DNA of 64,000 nt from Xylaria sp. FL1777 (GCA_022578965.1 MU400512.1:1-64000); one strand, 5' to 3'. Positions 1-14,560 are shown, counted from the stretch's first letter. The notes: generated from the letters alone by a model not told the origin. Numbers and translations: made by a program.

Positions 1-1089
1 TTTTTATAATAATAATAAAATGCTATTTTAAATAAAGTTTAATATAAATTAAAAAAGCTTTTATATTTATAAATTTATTATAAAGTTTTAAAGCAGTAAA
101 TTTCAAACTTTTAATATTTAGCATTTTTAATATTATAAATAATCTTAATAATAAAAGCAATAATAGTAATAAAAAGTTAAGTTTTTTATTTTAAGTTATT
201 ATTTTAAATATAATAATAATAAAAATAAGCATTAAGTTTACTAGTAGTAATATTAATATTAGTTATAATATAACTATTTATTTAAAGCTTTAATTTATTA
301 TTATAATAATAATTATTATTATTACTTTAATTATTATAGCTAATATTTATACTAGTTTAAAAGTTATAATGCTTAATATTTAAGCTATTTTTTAAATTAA
401 AATAATTAGTTTGCTTTATAATATTAGTATTAGCATTAGTTTTTTTTTATTACTGCTGCTTAACTTTTTTTTTTTTGCTACTGCTTTTTTTTTAATAAAA
501 ATAGCTAGTAAAAGTACTAAGGTTTATTGTTTTAGTATATTGCTAGTTTTAAAAGTTTTTAAAATCTTTAAATTTAATTTTTAACTTTTTGTTTTTAATA
601 GTATAACTTAGATCTAGTTTATTAATTATTAAGTAAAGTTTATTTATATAATGCTGTTTAACATTTTTATCTTTTAAATATCTTTTTAGTATACTTTTAA
701 AAGTTTATTTTATAAATTATTTATTACTTAACTTTTTATACTAATATTTATTTTTATATGTTAGGTTTTATTAATTAAAAAGTTATTAAAGTATAATAAA
801 CTTATTATATATTAATATAACAAGTTTGCTTTTAAGGTTTTAATTTGCAAGTAATAATAGGATTTTTAACAGTAGTTCGTTAAAAAGATTTTTGGAATAC
901 TTTTATTACTATGCATTAATAAAGGTTTTAAAAAATTAAAAGTAATAAATATATTAATGCTTAGCAATTATAAAAAATTAATAGCTAAAAAACTAAAACT
1001 AAATAAGTAACTAAATATAAAAAGTACATAATTATATAAATAAAGAAAAAGTAAAAAAAGTAGCAACTTTTTTTAAACTACTGCAAGTT

Positions 1090-1205
1090 TAATAAGTATT
1101 AAATTACCGTAAGCTTAATAAGCCTTAAATTATTATAAGCTTAATAAGCCTTAAATTACTATAAGCTTAGTAAGCCTTGGATTACTGTAAGCCTAGTAAG
1201 CTAGG
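1090..1205. repeat. Short tandem repeat, about 27-bp unit
   Basis: Four to five adjacent imperfect copies of a unit resembling taagcttaataagccttaa are visible. Copies differ mainly by G/A and C/T changes, and the last ones keep more G and C (for example gtaagcctagtaagc). That pattern fits uneven RIP or decay across a minisatellite. Confidence 0.6.
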
Positions 1206-3104
1206 TAAGTTATTACGTAGCTTTAGCTTTAGCTAGCAAAAGAAAAAGTGCAAAGTATATATAAAGGCATTAAGCCGCTTTAAAAGCTACCTTTATGCTA
1301 ATTTCATAACACAAGTTTTGCTTAAAAAAAACTTATTTAAGCACTTTTAGCAGTTATACATATTACTTAAAAAATAATAGTTATATTTATAATATATAAG
1401 CATGCTTACTAAAAACTAAAGCATGTTACACTTTAAACATAAAAAGTTATAACTACTATTTTTAATTTATAGCTTAATTAAAAACAAAGCACTTTTTATA
1501 AATATTAGCTAAAAACATTTTATATTTTGCAGCTTTAAATAAATACTTTAAACTTTATTACTTATAGTATTATAAAGCATAACAAGTAAGCTATTTTATA
1601 AAATTAACTATAATATTGCATTTATATTTATTATAATATAAAAATTAAACGTTTTTTATGCATAATTAGTAGTAATAATAATAAACTTTATAATTAAATA
1701 ATTTTTATTTTAGCTTAAAATAAAATTAAAGTTATAATTATTTAAAGCACTTTAGTATTTTGTTTTTATTATAATATTATACTATAAACATTTTTTTATA
1801 GTTACTTTTGTTAAATAATAAATAAAAAAAACTATTAAAAAGCTTATTAAATTAAAGCTTAGTTTAAACTTAAGCTTTTTAAAACTTAAACAAAGGTAAT
1901 TTTTCTTTAGGTTTTATAGCTTATAATATAGTTTATAAGCAATTTTAAATAAAAACTGCTTAAACGTTCAATTTTTTTTGTTAATATTTAAATTTATTGC
2001 ATTTTAGTTATATTGCTTTAATATATTAAGTTATAATTATGCTTACTATAAAGTAGTATTATTGTTCTAAAATATTTTTTAAACAAAAAAAACGCTTTAA
2101 GTATAAAACAAATAAAAAACTTTTTTTTTAAAATGATTAATTAATAAAATAGTAAAATAATTATTAAACTTATGTTAGCTAATATTATATTTTGCAGCAA
2201 TTTAAATTAAAGTGCTATATATATAATTATAAAAGCGTTAATTAAACTAGCAATATTTTAAGCAATAAAAATAGTCCAAGTAAACTATAAGCTATTTAAA
2301 CAAGGATTTTTTTAGTAAATGCAAGTTCTATTTTAATAATAGTTTTTTAATAAGGCCTAAATATATACCGGTTTATAATATGTTAAAAAGTTCTTTAAAA
2401 CAGTTATTGCTATTATTAATAATTTTTTTAAACTATTAAAGCTGCTATTTATAAGTTAACTTTATACTAAAAATTAAATAAATTATATTATAGTTTATAA
2501 AAGCATTAAATAAGTATTTAAGCTTAAGTTCTTTAGTTTTAAAGTTTTTTTTGTTATAATAAATATATAACTATTGTTTTAATAGCAATAAAACAACTAA
2601 AGCTATGCGTTATTTTATAAAGTTTATACTAATAAACGTTATAAATAAGTTATTAAGCGTATAGTTTGCTAATATTGCATGGTTATTATTATTAATAATA
2701 AAGAGTTTTGCGTAGTTATATGTTATATTTAAAAAAGAGCTAAAAAAGCTAAAGTTAAACCGTAATTAAAGCTTTGTTTAATTATAAAATCTAGTAAATA
2801 TATTTTTATTTTTAGATTTCTTAAAAAAATCAAGCATATTTTTAGTTATTTTGCTAATATATTATTTAAATGCTTTTTTATTAGCATAAAATAACTAGCT
2901 AAGCTTTTTAAAGTAGTTTTAGCATTTTTTTAACGTTTTTTTTTAAACTATAATATATACTATATTTTTAAAGATAGTTTTAAGTACTTAAGTTATATAA
3001 ATAAAGTTTAAAAAAGCTACTTTTTTTATTACTTAAAAGTAGCTTTAGCTGTTTTAAGTTTAGTTGCCTTTTTTGCAAATAATAGTACTATTGTTTAATT
3101 TAGC

Positions 3105-3385
3105 TTTTTTAGCATTAATTAACTTATAATTAAAAATAAAAGCTTTATTTAAATCTAGAGTTTTAATATTATTATAATAACTATAATTAGTGTTATATTT
3201 TTTAGCGTTAATTAGCTTATAGTTAAAAGCAAAAGCTTTATATTTAAGCTTCTTTAAATTTAGAGTTTTAATATTATTATAATAACTATAATTAATGTTA
3301 TATTTCTTAGCATACTTATACTTAAATCTTTTTAAATCTAAAGTTTTAATATTATTATAATTATTATAATTAAGTTTATTGCTAT
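3105..3385. repeat. Imperfect tandem repeat, three units of about 80-105 bp
   Basis: Three successive blocks share the core gttttaatattattataa followed by ctataatta. Core starts are near 3158, 3263 and 3341. Spacing is irregular (about 105 then 78 bp) because the linker between cores is partly lost in the third copy. No coding function is visible. Confidence 0.6.
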
Positions 3386-6300
3386 TTTTAATAAGCTATT
3401 TTAGTTTATTTTTAGTAGTAAGCATATTTTAGTTTTTTATTTTTTTAGTAAACTTAATATATATAGCTAGATAAATAAAAGCGTTATTAGGGCTAAAAGG
3501 GAAAAAACAAGGGTATTACTTTATTAACGTATAGTAGTAAGGTAAAATATTAAAGGCAGCAAATCTAACACTACTATTTAATAAATAGCTAAAATATTAA
3601 AATAATAAATAAAAAGTTAAGCTATTTAACTTACTTAACAAAAAGCTAAGTATAAAATAAGTATAAACTAGTAAAAATAAACAGTATTCTTTATATAACG
3701 ATATAAAGCTAGCGTTAATATATATAAGTTAAAATTAATATAAGTTAACTAAGCAAAAGGTTTAAGTAAACTTATTAACTAAAAAAAATGTTACTAATAT
3801 ATTTATTAATAAAAAAACACCTATAAACTAAAAAAATCTTTGCTAATATACTTATAAGCTAAAAAACGCTTATAAACTAAAAGACTTTTATAAACTAAAA
3901 GAATTTTTATTAATATATTTATTAATTATAAAACATTTATAAACTAAAAGATATATTATTAAAAACTTATTAACTAAAAGAATTATTACTAAAGACTTAT
4001 TATTAAAAGATATATTAGCTAAAAAACGCGTAATTAAAAGATATATAAAGTATAAAACGCATTAATTTAAATAACACATCTAAAAAAGCTTTAAGCTTAA
4101 AATATTTACAAATAAAAACCTTAATATTAAAGTAATTATAAAAGATAAGTACTTAGGCCTTTATTATTATAAAGCTACAAAAACTAAAAAGTTTAACTTA
4201 TATATAATTATAGCTTAATTAAAAAATATTTATATATATATTTTATTTATATAACATTATATATTGTTTATTTATAACATAATATAAACTATGTTTAAAA
4301 ACTTTTTACACTTTTTTTTAGCTTTTTAGCTAAAGTTGTTATTTTTTTCCTTAAAACCAAAGGTTTATAAAAGTACGTAAATTAGTTAAGCTTAAAGATA
4401 TTGTGTAGTATAGCTTATATAGCTATTTTTATAGCACTTATTATATTTAAGCAGCATTTAAACAGTTATTAAAATATTAAAAATAAGTTAATTAATGTTT
4501 TTAGTTATTATATAAACAACGTAAACAAAACAATAAAAGAACGCATTGCATGCTTTTATGCTTTTAGCAATGTTAAAATAGCTACAAGCTTTATATAATA
4601 GTACTTAAAGGTAAACTAAGCAATATATTAAGTATTTTTTGGGATTTTAGCTAATAAAATAAAATAAGAACGGTTTCTTTTTATAAAATAAGTAATTATA
4701 CCTTAAAGCTAAAATAATAACAGCAATAATAACAACAGTAATAATAATGATAGCAATAATAATAAAACAAAATCTAATAATAAAACAAGATTTAAATAAT
4801 AAAACTAAATCTAATAATAAAACTAGATTTAATAATAAAACTAAAAATAATAGTAGTATTAATAATAGTGATACTAATAGTAATACTAATAGTAATACTA
4901 ATAATATATTGTATTACTTAGGATTAATAGCTTTAAAAAGCCATGCTAAAAGCTACCTAATTTTATACATGAATAAAAACTATGCTAAAGCTAAATAAAA
5001 ACATTTTTATTAACTGTTTGCTACTATAACTTATACCCTTTTTATAGCTAACTATATAAGCGCTACTATTTAAAAATTGTATTGCTTAATTTTTATTTAA
5101 TACTGCTGCTTTTGCTGCTTGTGTTTTTGCTTGCTGCGCAAACGTAGCTTTTTATTACTTAGATTACTTACTAATAGTTTTTAAACAGGTTTTCTTTAGG
5201 TTAGTTCTAAAGTTTTAGCATATTAATAATAGTTTATAATTTTATTTTTTGCGTAGTTATTAATACAGTTTTTTTTAATAAATAACTCTTTAAGCAAATA
5301 GTATTTTTGTTTGTTAAATTGTTAGCTTTTTGTTTATATAGCATTTTTATAGTAGTAATAGTATATAATTAGCTTTAAATTAGCTTTATTGCAAACTATA
5401 TAAAGCAGTAAATAAAAGCATTTTTAGCTAGCTTGCGTGCTTAAATAGCTTTTAAGCATTTTATTGCTTAAGCTAAATAGTTGCTTTAATAAAAAAAGCA
5501 TATAGCTGCTTTTCTTTTAGTTTGCATAAAGCATAAGTTTGCTTTATTTTTAGTATGTTTTAAAAATTTGCATTAGCTACATTTTTGCTTGTTTTTATAT
5601 ATGCTAGCTTAATAGCTTTATTTTTAGCAGTTATAGCATTAAGTTGCTACTATATTTATAAAATAAAAAGCTATTTAAAAATAGTAGTAATTTTAAAAAA
5701 GTTCATTAATATATGCTATATTTGCATTTTTTGCAGTTATAACCTTAATATATACTAAGTACGTTTTTTGCTTGCGCTATAGTAAACAAAGTAAAAAAAA
5801 CAGCTTTTTAATTTTTAGCTTTTAGTTAGCTAGCTTAAATTAAGCTAGCATTTTTTTTTTTTTTTTTTTTTAGCACTTGTTTAATTAGCAAGCTTAAAGC
5901 TATTAGCTAATATAATTAAAAATATACTTTTGATTTTTTGCTAAACGTTTAATAAGCTTATAATATATTTGCTAGCATTTAAGTTTAAATTTTTTACTTA
6001 TTAAAAATAACCTTTTAATTATTGTTTAATAGTTTATATGCTACTTAAATTACATTTGCTTTTATTGCTTAGTTTAGCTTTTATATTATAATTAACTTTG
6101 TTTTTACTTTAGCTTTATAGCTAACAAAAGTTATAATAATAGCTTAGTTAAAATTTATTGCTATAATAGCTCTAAAGTAAATTAATAAAATAACACATAA
6201 AAATTTTTTACTATTATTTATTTATAGCACGTTTACATAAAACATAAGCTGCTAGCAAAAAAAGTTAATAACTTTAGCTTGCTTGCTTATATAATTTTTA

Positions 6301-6832
6301 AATTGCTAAATTTACATGTATAGCAATTTTACTTTTATAGCAAGCTTTTTTTGCTTTATTAATAACGCTTATAATAAGTTTTAAATAGTATATTTACTAC
6401 TTTTATTACTACTGTTTATTTATAGCTGTTTACTTATTTGCTAAAAATAATACGCCTTTAATAACTTTTTAATAACTTAGCAAGCACTATAAATAGTTTG
6501 CTTATTTAAGTTTTCTTTAAAAAAAATTTTAATATTTATTATTGCTTTATTTAGCTTGTTTATATAGCACTGCAAGTTTAACATTAAGCTTATTACTAAC
6601 TACTGCTAGTTTAAGTTTATACCGTTAGCTAGTTGCAACTAATTCTATATTAAAAAAGTTGCATTATAGTTTTTTGCTTTTTTTATTTCTATCTTTATTT
6701 TTTCTTAGGTTATTATTTGTACGGGCTTGTTTTGTATATAGCAGGTTTTTATAAGTCTAGTTCTTAAAGCTGCACAAGTATTCTTGTAAATCTAGCTAGT
6801 CGCAAAAAAAAGCAGAAAAAGCTCCTAAATAC

Positions 6833-6864
<32 letters not shown>

Positions 6865-7652
6865 CTAAAAACAAAGGTAATTTATATATTATATTTAAGC
6901 GCTTAGTAAGCTAAACGTTTAATTAAAACAAGAATATATTTTAAACAAAAAAATAAGCTTGTTTAATCTTAAATAAACTTAAATCTAAAAAACAATACAT
7001 TGTTTAATATATAATAACACCGATTATTATTTAAAGTTTTATATTTTTTTACTAAAAGCTATAAAATTAATTGCTTATAATTTATATTAAGTTATAATAT
7101 ATATATATATGTTTAATTAATTAATTAAAGTTAATTAGTTAGGTTATTATAGCTATTAAAACTAACTTATAATAGCTAGTTATATTTAATTAGCTTAATT
7201 TAATATGCTTTTTTAATTAAAGCACTATAGATTTTTTAATTACTAAAATTAAAACTACTTTAAAACTTATTGTTTTTAGTGTTTTATAAGCTATAAATTT
7301 AAAAATCCTATATAAATATTTTCTTAAAATTAGCAAACTTACATAAGATTTTTTATATCTATGTTTTAAAGCTAATAAAGATTAATAAGTATATAAAAAA
7401 GTTAACTTTAATTAATTAATAAAGTTATGCTTAATAGCTATAAAGTATATTAAGCTTATTTAATAAACTAAGCATAATATTAAAACGTGCTAAGTTTATT
7501 AAATCTTAGTTTATATTAAGTTTTATTTTTACTGCAAATAAACTTTAATATAACTAATAATTACTAAGATTAAATAATTTTAATTAATTAATTAATTAAT
7601 TGCATTAAGTTTACTACATATAATAATTGCGCAAAAAGCTATAACTACTAAA

Positions 7653-7657
7653 ATTAA
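7653..7657. repeat. Target-site duplication, left (attaa)
   Basis: The five bases attaa directly precede the left LTR and recur directly after the right LTR at 17644-17648. Five base pairs is a usual target duplication length for Ty3/gypsy integrases. The local sequence is AT-rich, so a chance match is possible. The equal 187-bp LTR lengths that this boundary gives support it. Confidence 0.6.
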
Positions 7658-7844
7658 TGGAAGGCTTCCTATGGAAGTTTTCCGTGGGAAGGCTTCTTTA
7701 AGACGTCTTTTTAAAGACGCTTTTCTTAAGACGCTTTCTTTAAGAAAGTAGCTAGCCTAGTATAATTATAGTTTAATAAACCTTGTTTTAAAAACTTAGT
7801 TTAACAATATAACAACTTTTAGACTTTATTAAGCTAGTTTACTA
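7658..7844 (+). repeat. Left (5') LTR of the chromovirus
   Basis: This 187-bp sequence aligns without gaps to 17457-17643. I count 25 mismatches and all are C/T or G/A transitions, with none a transversion. It contains palindrome-rich sequence around aagacgtctttttaaagacg. It starts with TG and ends with TA, the latter most simply CA changed by RIP. Confidence 0.92.
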
Positions 7845-10800
7845 GTTAGTAGCTAGCGATTTGTTTTTATCCTATATTATTATTATTGAACCGATTAGCT
7901 TTTTAGTAAATTAGTTATTTTTTAAATACTTATTTGCTTTAATGCTATTGTTATAGCTTAAGTTAAAATAGTTGTTTTTTTGTTAACAGCTTTTAACTTG
8001 TTAAACTACTTAACTATGTACTATTTATGTTTTATTAGAAACTTTGTTAGCGTAAACGTTATTTTTAAAAAAACTTCTTTAAGAAGTTTTCCGACTTTTT
8101 TTGAAGCTTTTAAAGCTTGTACGACTTTTTAAGCTTTTGTGCTACTTTAGAATAATATATTTTATTAATTAACGCTATTATAAAAGCACTAAACGTATTA
8201 TATTAAAACTTAGTTTTACTGCTTAAGCAAAATACTTTTTAATAAAGTTTATTGTAGTAAACTTTCTTTACTATATTAATTGCTTTTTTTTTTTCTTTTT
8301 TTACTAATTCTTTTTTTTTTTTTATTTTTTTTAGTTTTTTTTTTTCTTTAGTTTTTTTTAAGTGGTTTTTATTTGTTTTTTCTACATTTTTATGTTATTT
8401 TTAGTAGGTTGTACTTATAGCTAATATTTTTTTTAACCTAAAAAATTATTACTTTTGCTATTAAGCTGCTGTTTTTTTTAAAAATAACTTGCAGTTATTT
8501 TAAGTGCAAAAGCTTAACTAAAATACTTTTAACTGACTTTATTGTTTTAAAGCTTGCTTTAATAATTCTTTTTGCTTATTAAAGCTAGCTTTTATTTGCT
8601 TTTATACTATTATTTCTAAGAACTATTTTATTAAGTAAGTAATTAATGTTTTTAAAGCTAAAAAAGCTATATTGTTAGCAAACAAGCTTATTTAAAACAG
8701 TATAGTTTTTATATTTTTAACTTTTATAAAAGTAAATATTACTTATTTTAGTTTATTACTTTAATACTTTTGTATTATTACTATGTTAGTTAGTATTTTG
8801 TTTATTTTTTTATTACTTAACTTTGGTTTAAAGATGTTTTTTAACTTTTTAAACAAGCTAATTTTTCTAAACGATAATATTAAAAAAAAAGCAGCTAAAA
8901 TTGCTTTAATAATAAAAGCTATTATTTAAAACAACAGTATTTAATCTTTTATAGGAAATATTTTTAACGTAGCAAAGGCAATAGCTATTTGTGCTTTTAA
9001 AAGAGCTAATCGTTAAAAAGTATAATTAATAAAATATTTTAACTTTAATTTTTTTAACACTTATAGCATTAACAAATATATTACGTTAAGAAGCAATATT
9101 TATTAAAAGAACGTTTATTTGTTTATAGCTTTTTTTAAATAGCATTTTATTAACTTTAAGCGTTAAGCAATGCTACAGGAGTTTTTTCTGTAATTGCTTT
9201 ATAAAAACGCTTAAATTTAATACGTAAGCGTTTTAAATAAAGTTATTAAAGTTATAATAGCAGCAAGTCTTAAATATATTATAATTAAACTAAAAAGTAA
9301 GTATAAACGAAATATTGCTAATGCTTTTAAAGTAGCTTTAATTATTTTTTATATTAAAAATAAGGTTTTTTAAAACGTTTTTATGCATATTTAAGCAATA
9401 AATATAATGTAATATTGTTATAACTTTAGGTTTATAACTAAAGCTTAGTTTATTGCTTATATTTAAAATTAGTTATATTTTAACTTTTAGCAAATTTATA
9501 AAAAGCTTACTTTAGCTACTTTGCTAAATGGTTTTTTTACTTATATTAAAAATAAACAAAAAGCTTATTATGCTGCTTTGCTAAGCTATAAAAAAGTTTT
9601 AGCCTTTAAAACTATAATACTATATTTAACTTTATATATGCTATTTATTATTAATGCTTTAATACTAGTACTATAGCAATAAATGTTAGCTAACTTTGCT
9701 TATAAAGCTAATATAGCTTTTAAGGCTTAATTAAATATAGCTTTTAGAAATGCGTTTTAAAAAGATTGTTATAAAGATAATTAGTAGCGTAATAATTATT
9801 AGTTATTTTATAAGCGCAGTTACAGAAAATTTTGCGGGAAATTTTGCAGGGAATTTTATAAAAGCTATAGCTTTTATACAAACTATTAGCAACGTAATAA
9901 TTATAACTACAAATATAGAAATATTTATTGCTGCAGTTATAGCAATACATACAAACAAAGATATTATTACTAAGCGTAACAACTTTTTAGTTAGCAATTT
10001 AAACAATAAATTAAGCTTTATTAAATGCTTAGTAAAGCTTATTTTAAAATTAAAAACGAAGTTATGCTTGCTATTAATAAGGACTTTTTAGTAAAACATA
10101 AAAAATAGTTAATAAGTTAAAAATATGTTATAATTAAAAAAGTTAAAAAAAACAGCAAAAAAAAGCTTTTTATTAAATATTTTAATAATAAAAACAAAAA
10201 AGTTAACTTTTATTTTGCAAGTACTACTAATATAATACTTATAAACGAATTAGCAATGCTATTTTGCTGCTACTATAAAGAATAATTTCTTAATAAAACT
10301 GCGTTTTTTGTTTATAGTATTAATAAATACTGCTATAAAACGCTTTTTTTTATAATTAAAGTTAACTTTAAGAAAATTGCTTAATTTAAACCGCATAATA
10401 ACGCTGCATTTATAACTAATAACGTTTTTAATACTATTTTGTTTTAATTAAACTTTTTTACTATATATTATGTTTACTGTTTAGCTTTTTATATTTATTT
10501 TTAGTTAAAAGCTACTATTTAAAGCAGTTTTAAAATTACTTTTATATATATAAATATTAGCTGCTTAACTATTATAGTAAAAAAAGCATAATTAAAAACT
10601 TTTGTACTTTATGCTTTTTAATTGCAAAATAAAACTTTATTTATAAAAAGCGTTAAAAGTGTAGTAACTTTATTTATTAAAGCAGAATTTTTTTTTTCTG
10701 TTTATAGTTGTAATTAAGATAGCACTAAAAAATGCGTAAAGTTTAATATTACAGCATAAGTTACAAATAACCTAAAACTTAATTTACTTCTTAAAACGGA

Positions 10801-11589
10801 ATTTTTTAATGCTTATTGCATAACAATTAACTTTGCTTTAAGTATAATAATATTTAAGGCTTATTTAAACATTATTATGTTAATTATTATTGTTTATAAA
10901 AGTACTTTTATTAGTTAATAAGCATTAGTAGCGTTTAATATTATTGTATTGCTATACTTAATAGTAATAGTATTAATAATATATATAGATTTTTTGCTAT
11001 ATAATTAAAAAGGCTTTTTAAAGGATTATATTTTTAAGCTAGCTATTAATAGCGCTATTATAGCTATAGTTTTTAACGATATTAAAGCTGTTTTTTTTTT
11101 TAATTATACTAACAAGTTTATATATATTTAACAAAAAACCTGTTTTAGTACAATTAAAAACTATAAAACAAACGTATATATTAATACTATTTAAAATAAA
11201 GCTAGCTTTATAGCAACTACTATAGCTATTAATTAAGATAGCTTAGCTAACAATTTTTAAATAACCTATAAATTTAGTATTAAAGAAAATATTTTTGTGT
11301 TATTTTTATTAGCGGATATTATAGCTTAAGATATTTAAGCTACTTTTAAAAAATCTAAAGTAGCTAGCAAAACGTTATTATTACTTAAAGCTTAGCGTTT
11401 TAAAAAGGTTTCTTTAGTAAAAATATAAAACGGCGTTTATGTTTATATAAAAAACTAAAAATATATTAATAAGCTAAAAGTGCTACTTAAAAGCTATATA
11501 ACTTAGCAAACACAAAGTATAATTATTATAAATAAAAACAATATAATAAAGGTTAACTTTGTTAAAAGATAGTAATATTAAGTTATATT
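7845..11589 (+). other. Chromovirus 5' internal region, gag/protease expected but unreadable
   Basis: The position between the left LTR and reverse transcriptase is where Ty3/gypsy elements carry the primer binding site, gag and protease. RIP has removed readable frames. No CCHC zinc knuckle and no protease D-S/T-G motif can be recognised. A 113-codon frame at 9750-10091 and its antisense shadows have no recognisable domain. An imperfect palindrome of about 21 bp lies near 8069-8089. The bases after the LTR do not identify a priming tRNA. Confidence 0.5.
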
Positions 11590-14560
11590 TACTGCATGTT
11601 TATATGCTTTTGAACTAAAGAACAAAAAGCTTATAAATAAAGTTTTTAATAAAATGTATTTTAAAAGTAAACTATATTTTATAAAGCATTTTACTTTTTT
11701 TAGCTGCTTAATTTTTATTATTTAAAGAATTATAAATAGGGTTAAAAAAGGTTGTATAATAGTTAATTTTTGTGCTTTAAATTATATTATTATTTTTAAT
11801 GTTTACTTTTTATTTACTTAAAAAGCTATTATTGCAAAGCTATAAAGTTGCGCTTATATTACTATTATAAATTGTTTAAAGTTTTTTTACTAGCTGCTAG
11901 TTTAGCTTAGTTATTATAACTGCATAGTAATAGTTTTTTTGCAAAAACTAGAAATATTTACTATAGCTTTAATAAAGTTTTAAAATAGCTTTAGTTTTGC
12001 TTAATAGTTTATAAATAACAAACTAGTTTTATATATGTAGTATTATATAGCTTATATTAACAACGTTGTTATATATTTAAAAATAGCTTTTAAGCATTTT
12101 AATTATGTTTTTGCTATTTTAAATCTTTTTAAAAGTATTAACTTGAGCTTTAAACCTGCGAAATTTTTTGTGGCTTATTTTTTTGTTTGTTTGCTTGGTT
12201 TTTTTATAAATAGTTTCGAAATAACAACAATAAAAGATCAAGTTTTTGCTATACAAAAAATAGCTTTGCTACGCATTTTAGCTGCGTTAAAAATATATAT
12301 TAGTATAGTTAGTTTTTTTAGAAGATTTATTTTATAATATTAATAAAAGCTAGCGCTTTTATAAGCACATAAAACTAAACTTTTAGTAAATAGTTATAAT
12401 TTAAAAGCTATATTAATAATAGTAATTATGCAGCAATAATAAATATTACAGGTTTAGTTTAACTTTACTTTAAAAAAAAAAAAAAGTTTTTGTATACTAT
12501 AAATGTAGCTTATAAAAATAAGTTATTTAGTTTACTAGAATTATTTTTGTATTTTTTTTTTTAAGATAAACGCTTTTTGCAAACGTAAGTATAAAATTAT
12601 AGTTTTTTACTTTAATAGTAAATAAAATAGTTAATATATTTTAGTTAACTTTATTTGCTTAGTAATGTTTTTTAGTAAAGTTTTAATATAAAACAAGAGT
12701 AAATATAGCGTAATTAAGTTAAAAGTGTTTAGCTTTATGTAATTATATTACTAGTTATAAGTATAACTTTAGTTTTGCACTTTTTTAGTAGTAGTTTTAA
12801 TAAACTATAAAATTACTTAAGGAATTATTAATTAAACTAATTTACAATTTATAAACATTATAAAGCTTAATGTTAAACTTATAACAGCTTTTATTTATTT
12901 GTTGTAGTTTTAACTAAATATACAGTATATATTTAGTTATGTTAACTTAATGCTAAATGCCTTTAGCTAGCTTTTAACTATTTTAAATTTCTAGGACTTT
13001 ATTGTTACGTTTAATAAAACTAGCGGATAGCTTAAAGATATTATTAATAATTTTAGCTATTTTGCTAAAACAAAAGTTATTATTAATGCTAAATAGCGTG
13101 CAAAGTTAGCACAAAGATATTTAAATAACTTTTGTTTTATTAATATTTTTAAAACATTGTAAAAATAGCAAAAAAACATAAAAAACCTAAAAGTTAAACA
13201 TAAGCTATTAGTTTTATTTTTTTACTGTTTTAACAATAAGCTTTTTTATGCTATTTATTAAAACAGCTTATAATGCTTTTATATTTTAGTTGTTTATTAT
13301 TAAGACTTTTTTTGTATAGCTTATAATAATAAATATTATTTTAGACTTAAAAAAATGCTTTATAAGCTATAAAATTTTATAATTTATAATATATTTAAAT
13401 GAATTTATAACTATAAGTAGCATTGCTTAGCTTGTTTTAAATATATAACTAATTATTATAAAGCGTTAAGAAAACTTAAGCCTATTTATAAACCTGCTAT
13501 ATTTTTTTACATATTAATAATAAACTTTATTGTAAGCTTTTTAAAAGTACTTTTAGCGAACATTTTTTGAGCTATGCTAAGCTATAATTATTATAATTGC
13601 TTTTTTATTATAACTTGCAAATTTTTTAAAAAATGCTTATTAATATCCGGCTATATTTAATATATAGCTACAAAATAAGCAATAATTATGCTTAAGGTTT
13701 TTTTTTTATGCAATTAAAGCATGCTTTAAAAGATTATTTTTAATAAAGATTGCAAGTTTATGTTCGAGTTTTAGCAAACATTATAAACTTAAATAAGGAC
13801 TGCATTTAGCGTTATAACAAGCTATTATTTTTAAACGGACAACTAAAGCAAAAAACAAAACTAAAATATAAAAATAACTATTTGTTACTATATTTATACG
13901 CGCAAAAATGTTTTATAGCTTAATATTATTTTAGCGTTATAATATAACTTTAATAATGTAATATTATTAGTTTTAAAACAAAGTTCTAATAAAGTTGTTT
14001 TTAGCTTTAAGCTTAAAACTATTTTATTAGTTATAAAAGTGCTTTTTAAGGCTTTTAATTTTAAATTGCAGCAATAAATGCATTAAAAAGATGCAAAGAT
14101 AGCAATTAATTTTATTATAGCTAACGTAAAAATATGCTATAATGCTTAATATAATTCGGTTTAATTAAAAGCAAAAAACAAAGTTTATTTAAAATTATAT
14201 AAAAGATATTATTTGCTTAAAAAACTACTAAAAAAGTAGTTTGTTTAATAAACAGAACTGTTTATAATACTTTGTTATATTAATAAACTTGCTTATAAAC
14301 TAAATTTCTTTAAATATTAAAAAGTGCACTAAGTAGTTTTAGTTGCTTATTTATTTTTAGCTTTTAAAAAACAAGATTTTTTTAACAAAAGGTTTAAACA
14401 TTTAGGACGTATTTTAGTAGAAAGTAATACTAATAATTATATTTTTTACAAAATTAAAAGTTTTTTAGCTTAACGCGTTTTATATGTAAAAAAAAAACTA
14501 TAGCTTAAGTACTTTATATATTAAAAAGGCTACAAAAGTTAATATAACAAATAATATTTA
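11590..14560 (+). pseudogene. Degenerate Ty3/gypsy pol: RT, RNase H, integrase, chromodomain
   Basis: Conceptual + strand reading through stops recovers the family landmarks in order. Reverse transcriptase spans about 11,618-12,340, including a stretch matching the RALN/PLPL region near 11,758-11,820 and the catalytic box at 12,053-12,064, which reads YINN where the family has Y-[IV]-D-D. RNase H follows to about 13,050, with a segment near 12,705-12,740 resembling the W-P-T-E-L-E-V motif. The integrase core is about 13,330-14,110, with a KDCKF segment near 13,742-13,759 at the place of the S-D-R-D motif. A chromodomain ending KGYKS sits near 14,457-14,545. Numerous TAA/TAG stops and acidic-to-Asn/Lys replacements match C-to-T mutation on either strand. 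The product cannot be functional. Confidence 0.88.

Larger units (their letters stand above)
1..7652. repeat. RIP-degraded AT-rich repeat block, left part
   Basis: This stretch is extremely A+T-rich, dominated by TA, TTA and AAGC words, with stops in every frame and almost no open frames. No intact gene is visible. The composition is what RIP leaves when it converts C to T in repeated DNA of filamentous ascomycetes. I could not assign a family to the relics here. Short tandem repeats inside are listed separately. A small open frame at 4747-4998 is low-complexity Asn/Lys/Thr sequence and is not called as a gene. Confidence 0.85.

Noticed and set aside
4747..4998. 83-codon open frame in the AT-rich block
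   Set aside because: Low-complexity Asn/Lys/Thr repeat translation with no domain; expected by chance in repeat DNA.
9750..10091. 113-codon open frame inside the chromovirus
   Set aside because: Hydrophobic AT-driven sequence, overlapped by equally long antisense frames; could be gag debris but nothing recognisable.
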